A stretch of DNA of 8,616 nucleotides. It comes from CALMEC01 sp031376485 (GTDB lineage: Bacteria > Actinomycetota > Thermoleophilia > Miltoncostaeales > Miltoncostaeaceae). The translations under genes were made by a program, and so were the position numbers. This document shows positions 1 through 4,961 of this stretch, in pieces. The notes below the pieces were generated by a model. That model was not told the origin of the DNA. It worked only from the letters and a program-made list of their open reading frames with translations, and did no database searches. The DNA is taken from the NCBI GenBank assembly GCA_031376485.1, contig JANMDV010000255.1, positions 1-8,616 on the forward strand, given 5' to 3'. Positions within the stretch are counted from its first letter, which is position 1. Each line of letters opens with the position of its first letter.

Positions 1-46
1 ACGGGTGGCCACGCCCGATTTCACTGACAGGGCGTTTCGCCGGGGC

Positions 47-1006
47 CTACCCCGGGGACGGGGCGGGCGCGCGTCGCCACGGACGTTCAGCCCCCGAAAG
101 CGTTTGACCCGCCAGCGGCGGGCCAGAGGCCGCCCACGAGCCGTGTCTGAGGGGGCGTATGGAAATCCAGGCGGCGGCGGTCACCGGACGCAGACCGCGA
201 CAGGCTGGGAGCGACAACGGCGCGACCCAGGCGGGGAGCGCATATCCGTGAGCGACGGCGGGGCGCGGTGCGAGGACCACGTCGGCTGCGACCTCGTCGG
301 CCCGAGTCCGCAGCCGACGGACCATACCGGTCAGGTACTTGACGCCGGCGTAGACGAGCCCGAGGGCCGGGGTCATCAGCACGCCCATCCAAAGGGGGAT
401 CTCAAGGCTGTTGCCCATGAATGCGTAGAGGTACGCATGCGGAGCGGATCCGATGGCGGTCGCTGCGGCGAACGGCACGAATCGCACCCGGGTCAATCCC
501 ACGAAGTACGAGAGGAAGTCGAATGGCACCCCGGGCACAAGGCGCGCCATGATGATGGCGACGAACGCGTGGCGCTCGAGCTTGTGGTTGATCTCACCGG
601 CGATCTTGAACTGACTGCAGATCCGTTCGGCGAAGCGCTTGCCGAATGTCCGGGCGATCCAGAAACACGTCGATGCCGCTGCGACCCCACCGACCCAGGT
701 GATGAGCATTCCCCACCAGGTGCCGAACACCGCCCCGTTGACGAACGGGACGACAAACCCGGGGATGGGCGCCAGCACTGCTTGGGCCACGTTGAGCAAG
801 ATGGAGGCGATCGGCGCAAACGCACCGAAGCTCATGATCACAGAGCGGAGCGTCTCCTTGTCTCCGCCCGCCATGGCGGTGAACGTGCTCCACGTTCCGG
901 GGTACACAAGTACCGCGATGCCGAACGTGGCCGCGAGCATGGCTGCGACGAGCGTCGCAGGATGGCGGATTGCGAGCGCTGTTCGCTGAGCTATAGCCTG
1001 ACCCAT
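47..1006 (-). CDS. TVP38/TMEM64 family (VTT-domain) integral membrane protein
   Basis: The 319-aa product is a polytopic membrane protein of the DedA-like TVP38/TMEM64 (SNARE-associated/VTT) family. Bacterial members are poorly characterised, and related proteins act as lipid scramblases or in membrane homeostasis. Hydrophobic segments lie near residues 18-36, 58-80, 83-118, 147-170, 175-198 and 205-225. The family hallmark is visible: a Pro/Gly-rich re-entrant segment (APIPGFVVPFVNGAVFG, 79-95), a GG-containing helix (105-118), and the RLVPGVPFDFLSYFVG motif (155-170). The ATG at 1006 gives a natural N-terminus but has no usable ribosome-binding site: AGGGA directly abuts the ATG. A possible -10 (TACCAT on the minus strand, 1068-1063) lies upstream. 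Beyond about residue 235 there is a non-membrane tail of about 85 residues rich in Pro, Ala, Arg and Trp that does not look like the family. It may be a genuine extension or the result of a frameshift near 300. The family call is confident; the substrate is unknown. Confidence 0.87.
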   Translation of the reverse strand: MGQAIAQRTALAIRHPATLVAAMLAATFGIAVLVYPGTWSTFTAMAGGDKETLRSVIMSFGAFAPIASILLNVAQAVLAPIPGFVVPFVNGAVFGTWWGMLITWVGGVAAASTCFWIARTFGKRFAERICSQFKIAGEINHKLERHAFVAIIMARLVPGVPFDFLSYFVGLTRVRFVPFAAATAIGSAPHAYLYAFMGNSLEIPLWMGVLMTPALGLVYAGVKYLTGMVRRLRTRADEVAADVVLAPRPAVAHGYALPAWVAPLSLPACRGLRPVTAAAWISIRPLRHGSWAASGPPLAGQTLSGAERPWRRAPAPSPG

Positions 1007-1221
1007 TCCCTGGTGTTATCGGCAGCTCGCGCAAGAAACCCGACCCCCCGTGTGCGCCGTCGATGGTAGCCGCCTTTGCGAGACTCACGGCATGATCACG
1101 GTTGACGACGACATCTTCGGACGGACACACGCCACATTCAGCACGGCACTTGGGCGGCCCATTCGCGGCCGTGCGGGCCCCTCAACCGCTGACATTGGAG
1201 CGATTCGTTGTGAGGCAGGCC
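1007..1221. other. Gene-free spacer between the TVP38 gene and the zinc-finger-like gene
   Basis: No reading frame here has both a plausible start signal and protein-like composition. The only recognisable element is a TACCAT hexamer on the minus strand (1068-1063), which could be the -10 box for the TVP38-family gene with a leader of about 50 nt. No -35 match is evident 17 bases upstream of it. The rest, downstream of the zinc-finger-like gene's stop, has no hairpin followed by a T-run, so no intrinsic terminator is visible for the three-gene operon. Confidence 0.4.
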
Positions 1222-1437
1222 CTACTCCACCTCGCCCGCCGGGGGAATGACGATGGGAGGTGGCAGCTCGATCGTGCGCGTCCAGCCGCGTTGACGGGCT
1301 TGGCGCTGGCAAAGCGCGCACACCGGGCGACGGTGCTTGCGGTGTGCGGGGTGGTCGAGGAAGTCGAACGTCTCGCCGGCCAGCAGTCGCCTGCGACAGA
1401 TCTCGCAGGTGCGGCCCTCGGAGCTGCGGTCGGTCAC
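1222..1437 (-). CDS. Small CxxC...CxxC zinc-finger-like protein
   Basis: This 71-aa protein has two CxxC pairs, C11-x2-C14 and C40-x2-C43, separated by 25 residues. That spacing suits a zinc ribbon or treble-clef site. The segment between them is basic and His-rich (HPAHRKHRRP, 29-38), and a Pro-rich tail follows (59-67). The start is GTG at 1437. It is set by a strong AGGAGG (minus strand, 1447-1442) four bases upstream and by the 4-nt GTGA overlap with the stop of the upstream gene, which implies translational coupling. It is the last gene of a three-gene minus-strand cluster. I do not recognise a characterised family. A structural zinc site is inferred from the cysteines; DNA, RNA or protein binding is possible but not shown. 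Confidence 0.75.
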   Translation of the reverse strand: MTDRSSEGRTCEICRRRLLAGETFDFLDHPAHRKHRRPVCALCQRQARQRGWTRTIELPPPIVIPPAGEVE

Positions 1438-1664
1438 GCGTCCTCCTGCGCGGCGACGGGAAGTTCGGTCAGCCGCAAGTCGATGATGGCAAGGAGCGAG
1501 GGATCCAGACGCGCTGCCTCCGCGAGCGCGCGTGCCTTGACGTAGCGATCACGTGCGCGGTCGTAGCGCTCCGGGTTGTCGCGGTTCTTGATGATGTTGT
1601 CTCCGGAGAGCAGGAGTTGGCGCACACGCGCAGCGGGGTCGATGTGCTCGGTGTCCTCGGGCAT
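1434..1664 (-). CDS. Conserved-looking hypothetical protein, 76 aa
   Basis: This is a small soluble, charged, helix-rich protein of 76 residues. Its core is rich in Arg/Asp/Tyr (NRDNPERYDRARDRYVKARALAE), resembling a single TPR-like helical hairpin, and it has no Cys and no membrane segment. I place the start at the ATG at 1664. The same frame stays open upstream to 1769, but that extra 35 residues would overlap the preceding gene by about 90 bases and is Pro/Ser-rich with no start signal. No Shine-Dalgarno sequence precedes 1664. A TAGAAT hexamer (minus strand, 1680-1675) sits 10 bases upstream and also supplies the stop codon of the preceding gene, so an internal near-leaderless promoter is possible. 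The gene overlaps the downstream zinc-finger-like gene by 4 nt. Function unknown. Confidence 0.7.
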   Translation of the reverse strand: MPEDTEHIDPAARVRQLLLSGDNIIKNRDNPERYDRARDRYVKARALAEAARLDPSLLAIIDLRLTELPVAAQEDA

Positions 1665-1677
1665 CGCAGGCGCGATT

Positions 1678-2673
1678 CTAGCGATCTGCGGAGGTTTGGA
1701 TGTGCAGAATCTCGTCGACGAGCTGCTCGGGCGGAAGTCCGGACGGAGCGGGGGACCCCAGAGCGTCACCGAACATCAGCCGCGCCCGGGGGTGCTCGAC
1801 CCCCTCGAAGCGCCAAGTGCCGGGACGCGTCTCGATTTGGGCCAGCGCGGATGGCAACGCCGACAGGTCGACTCGTGGCGGAAGCGGGCGCGAGACGTAG
1901 CGCACCCATGTCTCGTAGCGATGCTGCAGTCGCAGCAACCCGTCCGGCGTCGCGGTCAGCACGCGCATCGCGTCGATCCGCGGGTACACCGCAAAGGCGG
2001 ACAGCGGGCGTTCTGCCCTGACGATCGCAAGATCACCATCCGGGATCTCCTCGACCGTCGCCGCCCCGCTGTCGAGCAGCGCGATGTCGTCCTGCACCTG
2101 CCTCCACGCGGGCTCCCAGAGGCGGTGGTATCGATCGGGGTCACGCAGGAGGTCCGCGACGTGCGGCAAGAGCGCGACGGTGATCGTCCCGGCGGGATCG
2201 TGCACTGCGGCGCCGTTGAGGGCACGCAACACGTCGGGAAACGGTGTCGTGGGGCGTTCCGCCATTGCCATCAGGGCGATTGCACACCACGCTGCCTCAG
2301 GCTCCCGCCACGTCTGGAAGTCCCCGGCTTCCGCTGCTTCGACGGCCAGGTCACGGAGCTTGCCGGGGGCGGGCCGCTCGAGCAGCATGTACGCGGCGAG
2401 GATCCCATCCTCGTCGAAGTGATTGTTGGTGACCAGGTCGACGGTCGGGCCCGAAGGCGTTGCGTCCAGGTAGCGGGCCACGATGCCGGCGCTGGTATCG
2501 GCCGTCAGCTGTGGCGGGGTTCCGCCATCCGGCCAATGCGACAGTCCCAGTACCGTGCCGTCGCCACAGGGTCCGTCGACCACGACGTGGGGACGCCCGC
2601 GCACCTCGTGAATCGGGACGAACACCGCGCTGGGGCTGACTCTCGCGAGCGGTGGGTGCGCGGTATCGACCAT
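1678..2673 (-). CDS. Hypothetical protein with NHFDEDG motif (probably DUF6687-like)
   Basis: This 331-aa protein has no signal peptide or membrane segment and is predicted to be cytoplasmic. The most distinctive feature is the stretch VDLVTNNHFDEDGILAAYMLL (78-98). A beta strand ends in an Asp/Glu-rich DxDG loop followed by a hydrophobic helix. This resembles the first metal-binding motif of DHH-type phosphoesterases, but I do not see a following DHH motif, so that function is not claimed. I believe the family is the actinobacterial DUF6687 group, from memory and with modest confidence. The ATG at 2673 is strongly supported as a leaderless start: TATCCT (minus strand, 2686-2681) precedes it by exactly seven bases and there is no ribosome-binding site. 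It is the first gene of a three-gene unit, divergent from the gene at 2730. Confidence 0.82.
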   Translation of the reverse strand: MVDTAHPPLARVSPSAVFVPIHEVRGRPHVVVDGPCGDGTVLGLSHWPDGGTPPQLTADTSAGIVARYLDATPSGPTVDLVTNNHFDEDGILAAYMLLERPAPGKLRDLAVEAAEAGDFQTWREPEAAWCAIALMAMAERPTTPFPDVLRALNGAAVHDPAGTITVALLPHVADLLRDPDRYHRLWEPAWRQVQDDIALLDSGAATVEEIPDGDLAIVRAERPLSAFAVYPRIDAMRVLTATPDGLLRLQHRYETWVRYVSRPLPPRVDLSALPSALAQIETRPGTWRFEGVEHPRARLMFGDALGSPAPSGLPPEQLVDEILHIQTSADR

Positions 2674-2729
2674 GTCGACGAGGATAGTGCGCTGCTCCGG
2701 CGGTGGCCGTGCCTGGCATACTGGCCGCC
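2674..2729. promoter_or_regulatory. Divergent leaderless promoters
   Basis: This 56-bp interval separates two outward-facing genes. On the minus strand TATCCT (2686-2681) fits TAnnnT and is followed by seven bases and the ATG at 2673. On the plus strand CATACT (2717-2722), preceded by the extended -10 dinucleotide TG (2714-2715), is followed by seven bases and the GTG at 2730. A purine at the eighth base after each hexamer would be both the transcription start and the first base of the start codon. No -35 matches are seen at 17 bp for either, and the two upstream promoter regions interleave, so the two polymerases may compete. Transcription starts are inferred, not measured. Confidence 0.6.
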
Positions 2730-3062
2730 GTGGGATGGCTCGAGGAGCATCAAGTGCTGGTCGCGGGGCTACTGCTCATCGCCCTGATAATCGTGGGCGC
2801 CGTCGTGCTGACGGTGCGGTCGTTCGGGCTTGTCCGCGCCGCACGCACTGCGCGGCGCCAGGTCGACACACCGGTACAGGCGATTTCGACGGGGCTCGCC
2901 GACGCGGAGCGACGTGTGGGAACGATCACCGCCGAACAGGCGGAGCTGACCGAGGCATTGGATCGCGTGGGCGCGCACGCGAACGAGCTTCGTGTCCTGC
3001 TGGGCCACGCCGGCCGCGCGTTGGCCGTGCTTCGCGCTCCGTTCAGGTACCTGGGCAGGTGA
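2730..3062 (+). CDS. Single-pass membrane protein with C-terminal coiled coil, coupled to ppx
   Basis: This 110-aa product has one hydrophobic segment near residues 8-29 (rich in Leu/Ile/Val). A basic stretch (RAARTARRQ) follows, then a long helical region (about 40-95) with heptad-like Ala/Leu/Val spacing that suggests a short coiled coil on the positively charged, probably cytoplasmic side. I choose GTG at 2730 because an extended -10 element (TGGCATACT, 2714-2722) lies seven bases upstream, making it a leaderless start. The in-frame GTG at 2703 would put the promoter inside the coding region. The stop overlaps the next gene's start (GTGA, 3059-3062), so the two are probably translated together. 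That gives a membrane-anchored helical protein paired with a polyphosphate/nucleotide phosphatase. I recognise no named family and infer no enzymatic activity. Confidence 0.75.
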   Translation: MGWLEEHQVLVAGLLLIALIIVGAVVLTVRSFGLVRAARTARRQVDTPVQAISTGLADAERRVGTITAEQAELTEALDRVGAHANELRVLLGHAGRALAVLRAPFRYLGR

Positions 3063-3979
3063 GTCAACGGCACGTCGTCGTGGTCGACATCGGGTCAAAC
3101 TCGACGCGGCTGTTTCTGTGTGACGGGGTCGATGCGGCCGGGCCACGCGGCCAACGCATCACCACGATCACCGCCCTTCGTCGCGGCGCCGGCAGCGACG
3201 GTTCCATCGCAGCGGACGCCCTGGGCCGGCTCGATGACTGCTTGGCCGTCTTCGGCGCGACGATTGACGCGTTCGGCGCGGATGAGGTCATCGCCGTGGG
3301 AACGAGCGCCGTTCGCGACGCGCCCAACCGCGATCGGGTCGCGGCGATCGTGCGGAAACGACTCGGGGCCGACCTTCGCGTGTTGGCGGGTGCGCATGAG
3401 GCCGAGCTGTCCTACGTCGGCGCGCGTCTCGCCACCTCCGGCGACGGCGCGGTCATCGTCATGGACATCGGAGGCGGGTCGACCGAACTCGTTCGCGGGG
3501 ATGCGAGTGGTCCGGCGGCGGCGGTCAGCCTGGACGTCGGAGGTGTGCGCTTAACGGACTCGTTTCTGCACGACGACCCCCCGACCGCCGCTCAGGTCAG
3601 GGCCGTTCGCGACGAAGTCGCCGGACTCGTGATACCGGCGCTCGCGGCGCTCGGTGAGCCCGCACCGATGCTTGGCGTGGCCGGTACGATGACCACCATC
3701 GCAGCGATTGCGAACGGCGGGTATGACCCTGAGCACATCCATGGGATCGTCCTTGCGACCGACGAGGTTCACGAGATCACTGACCATCTCGTCTCGTTGC
3801 CGCTCGAGGAGCGACGCCGGGTCCCGGGGCTTGACCCCGACCGCGCCCCGTCAATTGTGGCGGGCGCCTTGATTGCATGCACGATCCTGGACGCCGCGAA
3901 AGCCGTCGAGGTTGCCATCAGCGAACGAGATCTGCTGGACGGCGTGCGGCTCCGCTTGGCCGCCGATGCAACCGACTGA
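3059..3979 (+). CDS. ppx: Ppx/GppA family exopolyphosphatase / pppGpp phosphohydrolase
   Basis: This 306-aa enzyme has the ASKHA (actin-like ATPase) fold of the Ppx/GppA family, which removes terminal phosphate from polyphosphate or converts pppGpp to ppGpp. Visible motifs are phosphate-1 VVDIGSNSTRLFL (8-20), AVGTSAVRDAPN (79-90), the region of the catalytic glutamate GAHEAELSY (111-119, probably E114), phosphate-2 VMDIGGGSTELV (134-145), the adenosine-type motif GVAGTMTTIAA (206-216), and the family C-terminal signature RVPGLDPDRAPSIVAGALI (254-272). The length matches the short actinobacterial Ppx enzymes, which lack the C-terminal HD-like domain of E. coli Ppx/GppA. The start is GTG at 3059, the first codon before motif 1. 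The frame stays open far upstream, but that region belongs to the preceding gene, with which this one overlaps by 4 nt. Codon 165 is a rare TTA. Substrate preference cannot be read from sequence. Confidence 0.93.
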   Translation: MSQRHVVVVDIGSNSTRLFLCDGVDAAGPRGQRITTITALRRGAGSDGSIAADALGRLDDCLAVFGATIDAFGADEVIAVGTSAVRDAPNRDRVAAIVRKRLGADLRVLAGAHEAELSYVGARLATSGDGAVIVMDIGGGSTELVRGDASGPAAAVSLDVGGVRLTDSFLHDDPPTAAQVRAVRDEVAGLVIPALAALGEPAPMLGVAGTMTTIAAIANGGYDPEHIHGIVLATDEVHEITDHLVSLPLEERRRVPGLDPDRAPSIVAGALIACTILDAAKAVEVAISERDLLDGVRLRLAADATD

Positions 3980-4000
3980 CCACTAGGCTCTGCGGACGAG

Positions 4001-4276
4001 ATGTCGAAACTCACCGACCAGACTGCCGATCCGGTCGGACCTGAAGAGGAGGCGGTCAACCTTGTGGAGGGGTTGGCCGAGGCGCTCAAAAACGTCACGC
4101 GCCCACAGGACGAGCGACGCATGATCTATGCCAAGGGCGAGAACTACCGGTATATCAGGCACGCGCAGATTCTCGATCGGTGGCCCATCCTGGCCGAGCC
4201 GTGGGCGCGCCGGGTGGAGCAACGGCGCCTGTCGGCGGTCGATCGCACGCCAGGCCCCGCGACGTTCGGCCGGTAG
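4001..4276 (+). CDS. Hypothetical protein, 91 aa
   Basis: This is a small, charged, soluble protein. The N-terminal third is acidic and helical (about residues 8-35, including EEEAVNLVEGLAEALKN). The middle and end are rich in basic and aromatic residues (KGENYRYIRHAQILDRWPILAEPWARRVEQRR). No Cys pairs, membrane segment or signal peptide are present, and I do not recognise a family. The ATG at 4001 is preceded by TAGGCT (3984-3989), a TAnnnT hexamer whose predicted transcription start near 3996 leaves only about five leader bases. GGACGAG just before the ATG is a poor ribosome-binding site. It lies 21 bases after ppx on the same strand and may be cotranscribed with it. Its stop codon TAG (4274-4276) begins a TAGTCT hexamer upstream of the tRNA gene. 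That this is a real gene is inferred from its codon bias, non-repetitive composition and start context. Confidence 0.65.
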   Translation: MSKLTDQTADPVGPEEEAVNLVEGLAEALKNVTRPQDERRMIYAKGENYRYIRHAQILDRWPILAEPWARRVEQRRLSAVDRTPGPATFGR

Positions 4277-4279
4277 TCT
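4274..4279 (+). promoter_or_regulatory. Possible -10 box of tRNA-Leu
   Basis: The hexamer TAGTCT fits TAnnnT and would start transcription near 4286, about seven bases before the mature tRNA 5' end. It overlaps the stop codon of the preceding gene. I find no convincing -35 hexamer 16-18 bp upstream, so read-through from the ppx unit is an alternative source of the transcript. Confidence 0.3.
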
Positions 4280-4292
4280 GCGTTGGGCTTCG

Positions 4293-4375
4293 GCCGGAGT
4301 GGCGAAATTGGTCAGACGCGGGGGACTTAAACTCCCCTGCCTTCGGGCATCCGGGTTCGACTCCCGGCTCCGGCA
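4293..4375 (+). tRNA. tRNA-Leu (anticodon UAA)
   Basis: This is a complete class II tRNA of 83 nt. The acceptor stem pairs GCCGGAG (4293-4299) with CTCCGGC (4368-4374), and the discriminator base is A4375. The D-arm region is TGGCGAAATTGGTCAGACGC. The anticodon stem GGGGA/TCCCC encloses the loop CTTAAAC, giving anticodon UAA. The long variable arm TGCC-TTCG-GGCA is typical of leucine tRNAs, and the T arm CCGGG-TTCGACT-CCCGG is perfect. The CCA end is not encoded; TTC follows. It decodes UUA, normally the rarest leucine codon in high-GC genomes, and corresponds to the tRNA called bldA in Streptomyces. Confidence 0.95.
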
Positions 4376-4415
4376 TTCACCGGAAGTTGGGTCCCAGTAG
4401 GCCCGCATTCACCGG
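4373..4415. repeat. Pair of 11-bp direct repeats at the tRNA 3' end
   Basis: GCATTCACCGG occurs at 4373-4383 and again at 4405-4415, 32 bp apart. The first copy includes the last three bases of the tRNA-Leu gene. Direct repeats at tRNA 3' ends can be remnants of integrase attachment sites, but 11 bp is short, the interval contains no gene, and chance or local slippage are equally likely. Confidence 0.4.
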
Positions 4416-4420
4416 TCAAG

Positions 4421-4451
4421 AAAAACGGGCGCACCGCAGGGCGCGCCCGTT
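4421..4451 (-). terminator. Rho-independent terminator of the HU gene
   Basis: On the minus strand a perfect 9-bp GC-rich stem, AACGGGCGC (4451-4443) with GCGCCCGTT (4432-4424), encloses a 10-nt loop and runs directly into TTTTT (4425-4421). It begins 14 bases after the HU stop codon. The plus strand has no T-run after the stem, so it should act only on HU transcripts and not on transcription from the tRNA side. Confidence 0.92.
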
Positions 4452-4464
4452 CCTCAAGCAGGCG

Positions 4465-4743
4465 CTATCTGTCGACGGCTTCCTTCAAGACCGCGCCGGG
4501 GCTGAACTTGGGCACGGTCCGGGCCGGGATTTGGATCTTGGTGCCGGGGTTCCGTGGATTGACACCCGTGCGGGCCGCGCGCTTTGCGACGGAGAACTTG
4601 CCAAAGCCGGCGAACTGGACGTCTTCGCCACCCTTGAGCGTGTCGCTGATCTCGTCGAGTACGGCCTGAACGGCGCGACCGGAGTCCGCCTGGTTCAGGC
4701 CGGTCCGCTTGGCCACCTTCTGGACGAATTCAGCCTTGGTCAT
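4465..4743 (-). CDS. hup: HU family DNA-binding protein
   Basis: This 92-aa histone-like nucleoid protein binds DNA as a dimer, bends it and compacts the chromosome. The length is the standard bacterial HU size. There is no Lys/Ala/Pro-rich C-terminal tail of the mycobacterial/streptomycete HupB or HupS type. The N-terminal helix-turn-helix dimerisation region (MTKAEFVQKVAKRTGLNQAD, 1-20) and the core VQFAGFGKFSVAKRAARTG (42-60) are clear. The beta-arm holds the intercalating-proline motif RNPGT (64-68), followed by KIQIPARTVPKFSPG. The ATG at 4743 is preceded by AAGGGA (minus strand, 4756-4751) at a spacing of seven bases. It is transcribed alone: a promoter lies about 70-100 bases upstream and a strong terminator follows. 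The hup symbol is generic, as HU-alpha/beta distinctions do not apply here. Confidence 0.95.
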   Translation of the reverse strand: MTKAEFVQKVAKRTGLNQADSGRAVQAVLDEISDTLKGGEDVQFAGFGKFSVAKRAARTGVNPRNPGTKIQIPARTVPKFSPGAVLKEAVDR

Positions 4744-4807
4744 AGGGGCATCCCTTCATGAGAGGACGGGCGAGATTCTGTTGTCAATCGCACGGTCACG
4801 TGAATCG

Positions 4808-4857
4808 ACCGTAGCACGCTACCAGCCCTTTTCGGCTGGCACAATCGTTTGCTGGTA
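4808..4857 (-). promoter_or_regulatory. Promoter of hup with inverted repeats in and around the spacer
   Basis: On the minus strand TTGTGC (-35, 4844-4839) and TAGCGT (-10, 4821-4816) are separated by exactly 17 bp, a good housekeeping sigma-factor arrangement. An alternative -10, TACGGT, lies at 4813-4808. The predicted leader is about 65 nt. The spacer is a hairpin-forming inverted repeat, CCAGCC-N6-GGCTGG (plus-strand coordinates 4822-4827 and 4834-4839). A further half-site, GCTGGTA (4851-4857), is the exact complement of TACCAGC (4820-4826). These repeats could be a repressor operator. Promoter activity and operator function are inferred. Confidence 0.6.
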
Positions 4858-4961
4858 AGGGATCGCGCGGTCCTACGACGCCGCGCTCGCGTGGGTCGGA
4901 AGCGGTCGCTCAAGGACGGTGCAAACGGTTTCGAGATCATCGGGGGGAGCGGGCCGCCCGG

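Noticed and set aside
78..98. DHH-type phosphoesterase assignment for the 331-aa protein (residues 78-98)
   Set aside because: Only the DxDG-like loop is visible. No DHH motif or other metal-ligand motifs were found, so the enzyme call is not supported.
5..1069. 354-aa plus-strand open frame opposite the TVP38-family gene
   Set aside because: Its product is Arg/His/Gly/Asp/Glu-rich with no domain, and it mirrors the minus-strand gene that has clear membrane helices and family motifs. It is a high-GC antisense shadow.
1092..1250. Plus-strand frame beginning MITVDDDIFGRTHATF in the 1007-1221 gap
   Set aside because: The first residues look protein-like, but there is no ribosome-binding site or -10 box, the rest becomes Pro/Arg/Gly-rich, and it runs into the zinc-finger-like gene antisense.
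1576..2787. 403-aa plus-strand open frame opposite the three-gene minus operon
   Set aside because: It has Arg/Gly/Asp/His-rich low-information composition, runs through two promoters, and is antisense to genes with coherent starts and overlaps.
2672..3058. 129-residue N-terminal extension of Ppx
   Set aside because: It covers the preceding membrane-protein gene in another frame. The Ppx family begins just before the VDIGSNS motif, at GTG 3059.
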